Positions 33,391 through 45,459 of a DNA stretch of 64,000 nucleotides are shown here, piece by piece. Origin of the DNA: Melampsora larici-populina 98AG31 (lineage: Eukaryota; Basidiomycota; Pucciniomycetes; Pucciniales; Melampsoraceae); the NCBI RefSeq assembly GCF_000204055.1, contig NW_006768788.1:1067115-1131114 (forward strand). The letters are read 5' to 3'. The translations under genes and the position numbers were made by a program. The notes beneath the pieces were generated by a model. It searched no databases, was not told the origin of the DNA, and worked only from the letters and a program-made list of their open reading frames with translations. Within the stretch, counting starts at the first letter, position 1, and every line of letters starts with the position of its first letter.

Positions 33391-34934
33391 AGTCAAGTTC
33401 ATTACTCTTTTGTTCTATCCTTAGTTTCCAACCTGACGAAGGCGACTGATATGACGGGGATATTTTACATGTAAATTGTTGATTGAAATAAATAAAACAT
33501 AAACAAAACAGCAAAGCATATTGTGAAAGTGACGCATTTCAAAAGGTGTAGTGATTATTGGGAAAAGTACTGACTCGACTGAATAATGTAAACAGTTTGA
33601 GGTTTTGAATCAAGGCAGTAGAGGTGGAGGTGAACTTATGATCGAATTCATACGCCTCTTGTAGGAAATGGGGTATTGCAGGCCAGAAGCTTAGAAAGGT
33701 GATTGAATGGGCTCTGTGTGGTATCACATGAAGGGTTCTTAGATAAATACTATCTTGAAGTGCACACTGTGAAAATCACTACTGCTCAAATGTTTTCCCT
33801 CGCGGATTGCTTGTAGGATTCTTAGTCCACAATGCAGTACGAGCAATCATAACAACAGAGGTACAAACAGTCAAGTACCTGAGCCTGCCCACTATCCGGA
33901 TGGCCGGTCCCAAAATAAAATCATTATTATCACTGATCCACATTTTCTGATCATACCTGCTCTACATCTTGAGATGAGTATTGCTTTCTATTTCATCATC
34001 TTGAGACCAATGGCCAAGGGATTTGAAACACATACAAACATCTTGGTGTGCTCCCCTTTCTAAATGTTATGTATTTTCCATTGTTTTATTTACATAATAT
34101 GAGAATGGAAAGTGTTTTGAATTGCTTGTTAGCCATTAATATGAATGAAATGATTGATTGAGCGATACACTCTCCAAAAAGTATTTCGTGATTGTTGGAA
34201 CAAATTCCCCGTAGATTTGACCGAGCCTTGGTTGGTAAATCTGGGTAAAGAAGGTTGTCTTGCGGTATATATGTTAGATTTGTTTGATGTTTTGAATACT
34301 ACATAATAGCATAGCAATTCATAGCTAGTATTTATCTTGTACCCAAAGTCAGATATATGCAAGTAACTCATTAAACTGATTTGATCTGCTTCAGGCGGAG
34401 CAAAACACATCCCATTGATTCAATATCAAGGTGTTTGTCACACATTTCTTCAAAATTTACGCTTTACCAATCTTGAGGCGCATTGGGCGATGTGATACAT
34501 ATTTCTAACACCTCGCATGATAATAAAGGGCACACAGCTCCATTCATCAAAACTTGCTAGAATGGTTGATTGCGGGGATGTGATCAATGATCATGTGTGT
34601 AAACACAGCCTCAACACAGCGGAAGCAACACCGGGACTCGGCGGAAGGCGGACTTTGACAGATTCATGAACGATGTGAGAAAGAGACACCGAAAGAGATC
34701 ACATATTCAAAAGGTGTTCTTTACGAGGGATTGCAACGACTACCGTTATCCGTTCGAGCGTCGCACCTCTGGCCGTTCTTTTCCCTCACGAGCTTTACAA
34801 ACTTTCACCTATTTTCGAACGTCCCTCAAGTCTGATTTGCCCTGGCACTTTCAACGCAAGCTTAAAAACTCCGAGTAACGCTTCCGCATCTGTCCACATC
34901 GTACATTCGAACTTCTTTGCTTATACTTCAAAGA
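33391..34934. other. intergenic stretch
   Basis: Downstream flank of the complex I gene and promoter of the wax-synthase-like gene. A frame at 34,666-34,878 is Arg-rich but lacks family resemblance and lies in what is probably the 5' untranslated region of the next gene. No repeat or RNA gene recognised. Confidence 0.45.
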
Positions 34935-36429
34935 ATGTTACTTGACTCGTTGCTGAAGACATTCTGGCAGCCAGAAGAAGTGATATCATGTCGACCACCC
35001 TCTTTATATGGCATCGTAGTTCGATTAATCCCACTATGGATCCAATGTTCTCTGTTACACCCGCATTTTTGTAAATCTTCAATATTACGCTGGATCAGGT
35101 TATTACTCACTCCCTTGAGCGTGTGCATCTTGATCACAATACCTATCGATTACTGTTTTTTACCTTGGACGAAGAGCGGAATGTTGAATTTACTATTGGC
35201 TGTTTGGGGCTTCCATCTTGCTACGAAATCTTCCGAGTGGGGTATCACCAACGGATACTGGGCTGGAAAATATTGGAATAAACCTACTTCAGACTCCTCA
35301 CCAATGCCTACACCATCAGCACCAGGCGCGTCTACGGAAGCGAACGGTTGGGTTGAAATCGCTTCATGGACCACACGACAATTTGTTTCGTGAGTTTTTC
35401 GAAATCGTTGGCTTTACTTCTTGCTATATTGCATATTTGTTAACTTTTTCGTCACGGTCATTTCCTAAATCCAAAGCTACCGAGGTTACCAGTATGGTTG
35501 GGGAATAAAACCTCAGCACAAGGTTCCAACCGTGCTTGACTTGATTCAAAGGTTGATTGTTGACAACTGCGTGCGAGCCATTTCAATCGCATTTATAATG
35601 ACGGCACGAGATAAAGGCTCTCCCAATCAAGTATTGGCTACTATTGGCTTACCAGATTTTCCTTTGCGATCATTACTGGCTGAAGGTTTATCAACACTGT
35701 CTTTTGGATTTCTCTTGATATGCGGTGTAGATGCCCTATCATGCCGGTACGGCTTGATCTGCCACCTAGTTCATTGGATTGGAGGCTTTGTGCAAATACC
35801 TAAATTGATCTTGGCCTTGTGCGATCCGAACCGTTTTCAACACGCCTTCAACTCTCCTCACACGTCCACTTCCCTGAGCTGGTTCTGGGGAAAGGCATGG
35901 CATCAATTCTTTAGAAGAGACTTCTTGATGTGCGGTGGTTTCCCTGCAAGCGCTTTAGCCAAAAAGCTTGGTGGTGGATTGAAGGTTCAAAGGATCTGCG
36001 GACTTTTTGGCAGCTTCTTTATTAGCGGTGTAATGCATGAATTTGGTAAGGAGAATTGATTATCTCAGAATCCACTCCGATGATATACTGACTCTACCCA
36101 TTTCATCTTTGAAATGATTTTTATCAGTTGCACATGCCATTGCACGCAAGGCACATCCTTTCCCTCACGTCTACTTTAAGGAGTTCCCGGCTGCATTTGT
36201 ATATTTCCTTGTGCAACCAATAGGGATTGTCTTGGAACCATACATAATCCCCCACATACCTCGCAAACTCGGAGGAGGATGGCTTTGGGTTCTGATATTC
36301 ACTCTTTTGACTGCCACACCTTTTTCGAAACAATATGCCTACAACTTCAGGCTGGTTGACGATGGGTACAAACCTTTGGACGAATGGAATGTTGCAACTG
36401 TCTTACTGGGAAGTTTACAAAAGCGTTGA
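34935..36429 (+). CDS. wax-synthase-like membrane-bound O-acyltransferase
   Basis: Three exons: 34935-35389, 35477-36045 and 36128-36429, totalling 1,326 bases and 441 residues. The start ATG opens MLLDSLLKTFWQPEE, and a frame extension upstream has no ATG. Several hydrophobic segments are visible (LYGIVVRLIPLWIQ; LLLTPLSVCILITIPI; LLAEGLSTLSFGFLLICGV; AAFVYFLVQPIGIVL; WLWVLIFTLLTATPF). The wax-synthase domain signature is near residues 288-340: SWFWGKAWHQFFRRDF, then GSFFISGVMHEF, where the His is the likely catalytic residue. Fungal members acylate alcohols or sterol-like and terpenoid substrates at the ER. The substrate cannot be read from sequence. It could equally be annotated as a Tri7/AtmX-like acetyltransferase homologue. 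Confidence 0.82.
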
Positions 36430-38499
36430 AGATGTGTGAAAAAACTTACATGCGGTCAATTTAGGTTCATTATGAGTTATGGACATACAAGCTTGAAGGT
36501 CTTCAAAGTTGTAGTATTTTATTTTCGAACAGTAGATTAAAAATCATATTCAAAATAGAATTTCATATACATCCTTTTTCTTTTGGAGCTCACCATTTAT
36601 AGTCCGGAAAAACACACCCAAAGCCCGCTTTTTTGGCTTAACCAAAGCAGTCAAACATTTTTCGGGCCATAGCCCCATTTTTCTCTTCAATTCTTGATTT
36701 ACACTTGTTTGGTTAGTATTTAATCAATTTTTCTCTTGGTTAGTTCTTGATGCTCATTTGTTCATTTCTTTTATTTGCTTACACTTCTCGTTCTATGGAT
36801 TTCTTGACTTTTTGATATCTTCACACTCATTTTGGTATGGCACTGCTCGCCATCAGATCATTCATCTTTGTTTTCTTTGATTCACCCTCTTGAAATTCAT
36901 TATACTATAGTTTTGCACTTGAAATATCACAATGACAATTGATAAGGAGGCCATCAATCACAAGAAATCTCAACAAAACAATGTGATTGATTATGTAAGT
37001 TGAAGTGTTGGAAAATAGTCAGTATAAGTGAAAAAAAAGGATCACATGTGTTTTTTGTTTGGAAAAACATCCATCAAAAACAAACAGAGTATTTGACAGA
37101 TGTACTCAACATAGCAACAGTGCTGTGCAAGTCAGCCCAGCCCGCTGTTGGCAAAATGGGCTGCAGCCTGGTGCCAATTTTGAAACTGGCCTTCAGTTAT
37201 TTTTTCTGGACTACAAGTAGTGAGCTCCTTTGTATTCTGTATTCATGAAGTTCTATTGGATTTTACATTGGTGAGATAGCCAGGACATGGTTAAAGGCTG
37301 ACAGATCCTTAGGAGGTGATACAATCAAAGACCTGCAGTCAAGATCAAGGTGTCTTTTAGGGTATCTTACTGAGGAAGGCTGAGGCAATATGAATAGTAT
37401 GTAGCTCAGACCACAGGAATTAAACCCATGACAATATCTGTGGCAATACAGTCAGCATTGATGTTCATCACTTGTGAAATAATATATGTACAGTCAAATC
37501 CCATTGTCAGTGTTTGACAGTTGCCATGGAATAGTTCTGTGCATCACATTTCACACTTGCCTGTATGTTGGATATCACCACCCCATGTCCTGTCCATTCA
37601 AGCATCACCACCCAAGTGGTAGTGATGTGACAATTGCAACACTTCCCTTCCCAAGTCATCAATGAGTATGAATGGTATTTCAGTTATGAGTCCACCTTAA
37701 ACCACAGCTTCCAACCTATAAGCTATTTTGCTTCTTTCTTGTCTGTGGTGATAAATAATCTACATTTTTTGTTAGCTACTGCAGCAAAAACAATCTGACC
37801 AGACCTCTCAACTTGTCACACTGCAAATATAATGCATTTTTCCAAGGTGAGAAAGATTACATTTATTTTACAAAATGACTAGCCAGATTGAGCAGCGGGC
37901 GCCACACTGAAATATTTATGAATGTATGTTGTAATAACAGCCAACTGTGTATGTACGTAACATGATGTCTCACTTGGCATACTGTGAGATTGCCTCACCA
38001 ACAATCAGAAAAGGCATGACATGTTATTGGCTATAAGACACTGATGCTGAATGTAGTTATCAATCATGGCAGTTGACTTGAAAAAGCTGCTGCTCTGGAT
38101 TCTTGGGGGAAGAGAAAAAGGGTCCCATGTGAATACAGATCTACAATAGTTTGTTGAGGATGAATCTAATGGTGTAGTGTGAATGGTGTTCACACTATTG
38201 GAGGCGGTAAAAATTGCCTGAAAATCATTGCTGGTCTTAACCAAGGCACGACTTAAGGGGAAAGTTCCATGAGCAAAGATCTGAGGTAGTGAGTAAACTG
38301 TACAGCCTGTACGAGAGTACAGCTCGCACCTTCCAAGATTCCAAATCTAGGGAAAAAAAAATTTGCTGTACACAACCTTCACACCTCTGCTCAAAAGCTT
38401 GCGAATAACATCAAGACATTCATAGTTTCTATACCCCGTTCCCCTATAAACTTCTTTTTTGTAAACTCATACGACACTCAGGAACTATCTTGCACAGTC
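36430..38499. other. gene-poor stretch with repeat remnants
   Basis: A short exon-like frame at 36,932-36,993 (MTIDKEAINHKKSQQ) ends at a good GTAAGT donor but has no clear continuation. A ~62-base block at 37,819-37,880 repeats a sequence near 2,538. The last 240 bases are the leader of the tyrosine-recombinase retroelement. I could not identify its terminal repeat. Confidence 0.45.
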
Positions 38500-38913
38500 A
38501 TGTCATCTTTCAACAAAGAAATAGAGGCAGCAAAAAAGAAAATTACAGCAGCGGGTACAAAGATACGAATCACCAGGAAAGGCCAGAAGGGACATGATAC
38601 TGCAAATATAGAAACTAGAAGCCAGTCCAAGGCAGGAGAAGCAGGAACAAGCAAGGAACAACAACAAACCCAAGAGACAAATTCAGGACAACAAGAAGAG
38701 GAACCCGAGACGGTTGAGAATCAGAAACAGCAAGCAAGCGAGGAACCAGTAGCGAGTACAAGCAAAAAAGAGGAAGGACAAGTACTCAACGAACCAGAGA
38801 ACGAGACTCAAGAAAACGGTAAGCATTCAAATTTTTTAGAGGAAGCAAGTCAAGAGAAATCCAAAAGACGACCCACTAGGATTCGCCAAAAATCAACAAC
38901 CCGCCACCCATAA
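38500..38913 (+). CDS. YR-retroelement ORF1 (charged, Gln/Glu-rich, Gag-like)
   Basis: An open frame of 137 codons starting MSSFNKEIEAAKKKI. It is strongly charged and low-complexity (Glu, Gln, Lys, Thr) with no conserved domain that I recognise. Its place before the Gag and RT frames suggests a nucleocapsid-like or leader protein. It may be joined by splicing or frameshifting to the frame at 39196. Confidence 0.55.
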   Translation: MSSFNKEIEAAKKKITAAGTKIRITRKGQKGHDTANIETRSQSKAGEAGTSKEQQQTQETNSGQQEEEPETVENQKQQASEEPVASTSKKEEGQVLNEPENETQENGKHSNFLEEASQEKSKRRPTRIRQKSTTRHP

Positions 38914-39195
38914 AATCTTTCATTTCTCTTTATCCAACAAACACCGTTTCTACTTTTCAATCCTGTCATACCAAGGGGAGAAACAAATGTATTAGCCCAA
39001 AATGAAGAGGACGCGGGAATATCCGCAGGGAAAGCCAAAGCAACTTGCTTAAGAAAAGGAACCAGTGCTCCAGTCACAAAATACTGAGGCTCGGCACAGG
39101 CTATACCGTGACCAAAAAAGAACCCAAGTGGAAATGCACACCGAGGCAAAATATATCCAAAAGAATCACCTGAATAGAAAGAGACCAAGGGCAAT

Positions 39196-39663
39196 ATGCT
39201 AAAGTCCGCAAAACTAAAGACAACTGGTGTTTCTTTTCTCGTTCTGACAGAAAACCTAGACCACGAAAGCCGGAAGGCGAAGTGGATGGAAAGAACCAAA
39301 CACAAATACTACTGGGGTGACTCAGATCGAGCAGACGAGATGCTCAGAGCATTTAATGCAGTGTACGGAGGCGAGCATCCTACGCAACAAGACCGAGACA
39401 ACGTAACAGACAACGTCAGAAACGTTGCCGGCAACAAACGTGCTAGATCTCCAGCGGATCCACCAAATACACAACGCGTAAGCCAACGCCCACGCACAGA
39501 GTCCCTGGTACCAGGCGGCGAGAGCGAGAGCGAGGAGGAACATACCTTGGTCACAAAGAAGACGCCTATGGACTCTAAAAAACCAGCAGCCAAAGCGAAA
39601 AAAACCTGCAGAGCCCAAAGACCTTCAGACAGACGAAGAACCCAACAACGAAGAAGGGGATGA
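39196..39663 (+). CDS. YR-retroelement ORF (Gag-like, basic C-terminus)
   Basis: 155 codons. The first half has helix-like segments (KWMERTKHKYYWGD, then ADEMLRAFNAVYGGE). The second half is Glu/Ser-rich, then Arg/Lys-rich, as in nucleic-acid-binding Gag tails. No zinc knuckle is present. It could be the second part of one Gag together with the frames before and after. Confidence 0.5.
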   Translation: MLKSAKLKTTGVSFLVLTENLDHESRKAKWMERTKHKYYWGDSDRADEMLRAFNAVYGGEHPTQQDRDNVTDNVRNVAGNKRARSPADPPNTQRVSQRPRTESLVPGGESESEEEHTLVTKKTPMDSKKPAAKAKKTCRAQRPSDRRRTQQRRRG

Positions 39664-39867
39664 TGGTGAGCATAAACCAACCTGTAGAGTGGTTGGAAAG
39701 TCAGCAAGCAGACAACCACAGCTGACCAAGTGACTCCAACAAACAGAAACGGAAGAAGGGATCACCTACATGATAGGCAAGCCTATTGAAGGAACCATTT
39801 TGTTACCGTTAACACCTTACTTTGAGAACAGAATCACCGCCAAGTCGGAAAAAAGAAAACAAAATCC

Positions 39868-40707
39868 TTGAAGGAACTGCAAGAAGACAATTCAACGGCC
39901 ACGTATTCAGGTTTGACACCACCGGAAGAGCTTCTGATGACGTATGGCGCGTGGACAGACACGATAGATTTGTTCATCAAGTACCTAGAGACAGAGTATA
40001 ACAGACCAACAGCCGCCAAGATGTTCATGCGCCACAAAGAAAACGTAGGGAGAATAAGAAGATCAACCAAGTGCTGGATGGTGGCCTTAAGGTACTGCAT
40101 GAAAGTGCGCCTCGTAGTGATGGTCGTGAAGAAGAAAAACAGTAAACGGGTCATGATAGACGCCAGCCATTTTCACGAAGATATCTTGAGAGAAGCGAAG
40201 GAAGAAGCCAATAAAAACGGTGAAAGGAAATATGCTGAGAACCCCTACGTAGCCGGTGGCAGGAAAGAGCAGATCGACCCTACAACCGGGCTAACGAAAT
40301 TGGTGGCAAAAAGGAGTTTTGCGTTCAAAAACGGTAGCGGATCAAACCAAAGTAAGCATGTTGACATCAGGCAGAAAGACCAACGAGCTGAAAAGACGGT
40401 TTTGCCCACAGGAAGTTCCTTCCCCCCCCAAACCAGCCAATACGCAAGCAACGCGCAAACGGCGCCGAACAGGAGCTGGGGTAAACTGGAAAGCGTAGGT
40501 TATCAAGGCAGAAATTTTGTAGAGAATTACAGTGCCATCAAAAGAGCAAACGGATCCTGGAACTCGAACCAAAAGATAGACGCAAACCAAGTGTTCGGAA
40601 CAGAGGGAGCTGGAAAAGGGAAGAGTTACCTCAAGGGAAGGGGAGGGGGAAACGTCAGCTCTGGGAGCGGTAACGCAGGCACCCCAGCAGAAGCAGAGAA
40701 ACAGTAA
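39868..40707 (+). CDS. YR-retroelement Gag-like ORF
   Basis: 279 codons in one frame. The first codon is not ATG, so translation must come from upstream by splicing or frameshifting. The N-terminal ~120 residues are helical (LMTYGAWTDTIDLFIKYLE, then TAAKMFMRHKENVGRI), resembling the capsid-like block of DIRS/Ngaro Gag. The C-terminus is Gly/Asn/Ser-rich and basic (GKGKSYLKGRGGGN). The frame ends at a TAA shortly before the RT region. Confidence 0.55.
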   Translation: MKELQEDNSTATYSGLTPPEELLMTYGAWTDTIDLFIKYLETEYNRPTAAKMFMRHKENVGRIRRSTKCWMVALRYCMKVRLVVMVVKKKNSKRVMIDASHFHEDILREAKEEANKNGERKYAENPYVAGGRKEQIDPTTGLTKLVAKRSFAFKNGSGSNQSKHVDIRQKDQRAEKTVLPTGSSFPPQTSQYASNAQTAPNRSWGKLESVGYQGRNFVENYSAIKRANGSWNSNQKIDANQVFGTEGAGKGKSYLKGRGGGNVSSGSGNAGTPAEAEKQ

Positions 40708-40743
40708 GTCTCCAAGCAGACCTAGCTTTAGTCGAGGAGTGAA

Positions 40744-42741
40744 TTGTTGCCAGTTTCCATGTTCTTGCTGTGTGAAGTAATGAATCCAAAATTTTCACCA
40801 CGAACACCCTTTTCTGCCAATAGACCCGTGACCGCAGACGACCCTGAGAAAATAGTGAGACAAGCCCTGTTCGTGAAGAGCCCAAGAGCTAACCCTCCAG
40901 AAGGGAAGGGCAACGTTGAGGTGAAACAAAATCTAGACGTGAAGTCTGCCCACCCCGTCCTGAACCAAGTCCCAAATCACCTACAAGCAAGCCTGGTAAA
41001 CAAATACAGGGGTCCAATCCCAAAGCTAGCGGCGACACTCCCGGAGGGAGGATACCACATGAACAGAGTGTGGCCAAAGAAGGTCGAGTGCGAGATGGAC
41101 CTGGAGGCATGGGAAAAAACGCTGAAAGCACTAAACTTGATGGAGAAGCACGGCTATGTACTACAAGGCTTCAGATACGGCTTCACGCAAGGAATCCCTC
41201 AACATACAGTTGGGGACAAGAAATTCTACGCTCCAGATAATCACGCAACACACGCTAAGGAGAAAGACAAGATAAGAGAGAAAATATCAAAAGAGTTGAA
41301 GTCTGGCAGGATGCAAGGCCCTTTCACGGAGGATGAAGTGCTGTCGGCCCTAGGTTTCTTCCAAACCAGCCCAATGGGTATGGTGACAAACAACAACGGA
41401 TCTACACGAGTAATAAATGACCTGTCCCACCCGAAGCACGTAAGAGGAATATTGTCAGTAAACTCGTACGTCAACAAGGAAGATTTCAAAACCAGTTGGG
41501 ACAATTTTAGGACCGTCACGGCTTTCTTTAGCAAGGAAAACGGGGTACTAGAGCTGGGGATTTTTGACTGGGAAAAAGCCTACCGGAAAATTCCAACCAG
41601 CCCCAACCAGTGGTGATACTTAATGCTGAAAACGTCAGAGGGTCGTTTCATCCTGGACACGAGGGTGTCATTTGGCGGCGTGGCAGGGTGCGGAAGTTTT
41701 GGGGGCCCAGCAGACGCGTGGAGGGCTATTATGAAGAAGAAATTTAATTTTGTAGAGGTGTTTAGGTGGGTCGATGACAATTTGTTCATCAGGAGGGCAG
41801 GTGAAATTGACCCAACATTGATGAAAGAAGTGGTAGACGCAAGCGCAGTGTTGGGAGTGAAAACCAACGAGGGGAAGTATTCCAAATTCCAAACCAAGCA
41901 GAAGTACATTGGTTTCATCTGGAACGGTTGAGACAAGTCACTTCGTCTACCGGAGCGGAAAAGACAAGAGAGACTTGAGCAGATCAGAGAGGCGATAGCA
42001 AACGAAGGCCCACATACTCACAAGGCAATACAGAAGCTGACCGGTAGACTAGACCATGTAACCTACATGCTCCCGCAAATGAAATGCTACAACATAGGAC
42101 TCTACGGAATGCTAGCAGGATGGAAAAACGAGTTAGCCATACGGGGAATACCAAACCATGTTAGATAAGACTTACAAGAGTGGGAGGAAGTACTAACAAA
42201 CTTCAAGAACCACAGATTGCTCCCCAAGAAAGGAGTCGAAAACATCGGGTGGATTGGTGATGCATCCACGAGCTTTGGGATAGGGGTGATCGTGGGAAAG
42301 CGGTGGACACAGCTGAAACTCAAAGACAGTTGGAACAAAGTGGATGAGAGGGGTGTGAAACGCGGAATAGCGTGGCTAGAGACTGTCGCCGTAAGAATGG
42401 GCCTCAAAATGATACAAAACACAATTGAAACAAGGGGGAGAAGGTTTTTGGTCCTAACGGACAACACCGGGACCGAAGCGGCTATACGTAATCAGAAGTC
42501 TAGAGATTGATCAGTGAACGACGAATGGAAATTAATTCAAAAAGAATTAGCTTACCTTGATTGTGAAATAGAAGAAAGATACGTAAGGACGGGTGACAAC
42601 AACGCTGACGTCCTGTCAAGAGGTGACAGAGGAACAAAGAAACAGAAACACCACAAAAAACCGGAAATCCCGACCCATCTTACAAAATATGTCGAGTACG
42701 AATCAGAAGAAGCCTACGAGAAAAGGACGCGCAACCTTTGA
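40744..42741 (+). pseudogene. YR-retroelement reverse transcriptase and RNase H, interrupted
   Basis: RT blocks in order: TSPMGMVTNNNGSTRVINDL (template-binding), LELGIFDWEKAYRKI (motif A), SFGGVAGCGSFGGPADAW (motif B), FRWVDDNLFIRR (catalytic DD, motif C), and KTKQKYIGF-like (QTKQKYIGFIWNG). RNase H follows: WIGDASTSFGIGV (first Asp), AWLETVAVRMGLK (Glu), VLTDNTGTEAAI (Asp) and GDNNADVLSR (Asp). Stops interrupt at 41614 (TGA), 41929 (TGA), 42166 (TAA) and 42508 (TGA) without loss of frame. Three are explained by TGG or CGA turning into TGA. The catalytic residues themselves are preserved, so decay is fairly recent. Confidence 0.75.
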
Positions 42742-43882
42742 AAGAGTTACAAGGAATGAAGACGGCGAAGGTGAAGAGAGTTGGAGAAAGCCGGTGTCGG
42801 AGCACCTGGTGAAAGGCGCGTGGACAGACAACACAATGAAAAGCTATGGAAGTGCAGTACAAAAATTCAAAGCCTATGTAGAAAGCACAGGACAGGTATT
42901 CAACGCGGAAGAACCAATAGAGGGAAAGGATGTGTACGGATTAGTGGTTTGGGCAGGACCGTCTGAAGTAGAGAAGTTGTCATGCCCGAATAGGGAGATC
43001 AAGGCGAAAACGGTGGAGAAGTATCTGGCGGGTTTGAAAGCATGGCAAGTAGCAAAACATTTGAAACAACTGGAGCTGGATAAACAAACAGTAGATTGGC
43101 TACTGAAGTCGACAGCAAGAAGCGAGGAAAAAAGAAAGCTGTTGGGAGAGAAGAGAGAACAAAAAGAGAAGAAGCCGATTCGAGTCCAGAAATTATTCGA
43201 AATGATAGCGGAGCTGAATAACAAATCTAAGGCACACGACCTCGCGATAACGATAGCCCTCTGCGCCTTTTGGGGAATGGCACGACTCGGCGAGCTGGTA
43301 AGAGAAACGACTCTAGAAGGCGCTATCAGACTAGAAGACCTGTCCTTCAAAGAGACGAAAAAGGGCGGCATCGCTATCCTAAGGGTATGGAAGGCCAAGA
43401 CAGCGAAGCCAGGCAAACCACAATTCATAAGGTACGCAAAAGAACAAATTGTGAAACGATTGTAGGACCCATGCTAACTGGAAGTCGGAGAAAAGAATGA
43501 CTTAACAGAACTCGGTACTGGACCCAGTGGGGGCACTGAGGAGATGGGTGAACAAAGAACACAAGGAAAACGATGGGAAAGCCCTGCTTTTCTCATACAA
43601 CGTAGAAGGCGAACGGCAGACGATATCGAGAATGAAGTTCACCAAAATGATGGAAAACGTGTGGGGTAAACACAGCGTACAAACGGGAGAGTGGTCGGGT
43701 CACTCTTTCCGAGTGGGTGGAGCATCTCTGAGGTTCAACCTAGGATGGGAAAAAGAGAAAATCATGGAAGTTGGTAGGTGGAAATCAAAAGCAGTGGATG
43801 TCTACCTTAAAAGCTTTGGGGAAAAAGAAAAGGAAGATACAAAAGATTTCCTATGGCTCATCGACCGGAGGAACAGATAAGA
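42730..43882 (+). pseudogene. YR-retroelement tyrosine recombinase, interrupted
   Basis: The N-terminal SAM-like part reads GAWTDNTMKSYGSAVQKF, then KTVEKYLAGLKAWQ. The catalytic domain has Arg in FWGMARLGELVRE, the His-x-x-Arg box in WSGHSFRVGGAS, and GRWKSKAVDVYLKSF with the Tyr nucleophile. So the R-H-R-Y set is present. The frame breaks between 43465 (TAG) and 43527, where about 60 bases must be read in another frame, pointing to a small indel. Tyrosine recombinases insert circular cDNA by recombination in DIRS-type elements, without target duplication. Confidence 0.75.
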
Positions 43883-44309
43883 GTACAGCCGAGATATACA
43901 GAATCCCGTATTAATTCCAGAGAGTTAAAATGGTGTACACCCAAAGTTTTGAACCAATAAAGTGAAATACAGAGCTAACCCTCCAAAAATGAGCACAAAC
44001 AAGTCAGACTCGCATAGAGTTTGACGGGACGCTCAACGAGTTGAGACTTGACGCGAGCCTCACTGTATGGGGTGTTGATTGCCTGAGCCACCAAACTCTA
44101 ATTGCCACGCCCGCATAAATTGGCGAGCCACAAACGGGGCCCGCTCAGTCGTCCGGTAAGGTTTAACCGTGATGAAACAGAGCGCGCACCCGGGACCGGG
44201 CTCCCCCAAACATCTCCTCCCTCAGCCTACGAATACATAGGCCTAGGAAGGAGAATATCACGTGAGGTATATAAACTAGAAAAAATCTCACATCTAACGA
44301 GATTTGTAG

Positions 44310-45140
44310 AATGGATATTTCTGGTCAAGATGCAAATTGGCATCAGCGACTCAAGTGCACCATTGGACATGAAAGATATTCTAATGGTACTTGGTCAGTG
44401 CAATATGTGATCTGTTCCCTGCTAATGTGTGATCGGCTTGATGATTTCAGATTCGAGTGATTTCAATCACCTGCTGAGCTTTTTCAGTTTGTGATAAAAG
44501 TTTGTGTTTGCAAAGACTACCAAAATGGTTCGGCCGTGGCAAGATATGACAGAGTCCCGTGACAACGCCGAAGACAAAGCTCAGCAAAACTCCCATCAGG
44601 GACTTTCGCTCAGAGTCATCATGCACTCCTTCACGCGGGCCGAAGCAATTGAAAGCTTGAAGCGCTCGTCAGCCTGTGCTTTGTCTAATTTGTCAGCACC
44701 AGCCACACGAACGAATCGGGGGTTTGGTACAGGAACATCATGTACGTGGTGATTTTGACTCGAATAACGGTTGCATTCGATATCAATCTGTGATGATTTG
44801 AAGGTCAACTTGTTGCTGGAGACGCGTAAAAGTCACGAGCCGAAATTGTGGACGTTATTTCCGGTCAAGATGGAAATTTTCATCAGTGACTCAAGTGCAC
44901 TGGTGGATGTGAAAGAAATCCAAGGCTCACTTGATCAGTGTGATACGTGATCTTTTGTGAAACACTGTTGATGTGATTGCTTGGATGATTTCAGATTCAA
45001 GTGATTTCAGTCGAATTGCGAACTTTTTCAGTTCGTGATGATATTTTGTGATTGAAGAGATCACCAAAATTGCTCGGCCGCGGCAAACATGGACAAAGTC
45101 CCGTGCCGACAACGGCACTTCCATCAGGAACGTGCTTGCT
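44310..45140 (+). repeat. two ~280-bp direct repeats, 540 bp apart
   Basis: From GGTCAAGATG at 44323 and again at 44863 the two segments stay alignable for roughly 250-280 bases: shared GACTCAAGTGCAC, GATGATTTCAGATTC, GTGATTTCA, CTTTTTCAGTT, and CGGCCG near 44,532 and 45,076. Similarity is about 70-75% by eye with small indels. The second copy leads into the transcribed region of the gene at 45,460. It is an old duplication of what is probably promoter or upstream sequence. Confidence 0.7.
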
Positions 45141-45459
45141 TCTGTGCCTTGAGGCATTCTTTCAGCAGACCGGGACACAATCTCAAGCAGAAGACAGGTA
45201 TAAATATCTGTCGTTCTCTCCGAGTTCTCCTTCTCCTCATCCTCTATCATTCACATCTTTTGATAACATTTCCCAACCACTTCTCACTCCGCACTTTGCA
45301 TCCCCATCATCTGAATCTTTTTAAACCTTCCACAACTGCATCATCACATCACTCTATCTTCTACCATCCAATCCAATCTCAGAAATCTTGATCTTTCTCG
45401 ATCTTCATCCTTCAATCTCTTCAATCCATCTCATAATTACTCACCTTCCTATAATCAAC

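Larger units (their letters stand above)
38500..43882 (+). mobile_element. decayed tyrosine-recombinase retrotransposon (DIRS/Ngaro-like), internal region
   Basis: Plus-strand frames in the order Gag-like, reverse transcriptase, RNase H, tyrosine recombinase, with no DDE integrase and no LTRs. This combination defines YR retroelements (DIRS, PAT, Ngaro). No methyltransferase domain is seen, which leans toward the Ngaro side. Terminal repeats were not found by eye, so the coordinates cover the coding region only. Several frames are broken by point stops, so this copy cannot move by itself. Confidence 0.8.

Noticed and set aside
34666..34878. Arg-rich ORF of 70 codons upstream of the acyltransferase
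   Set aside because: No family resemblance, and its position fits the 5' untranslated region of the next gene.
39309..39719. Minus-strand frames opposite the YR-retroelement Gag region
   Set aside because: Shadow frames created by the codon bias of the plus-strand element, with no motif and no splice chain.
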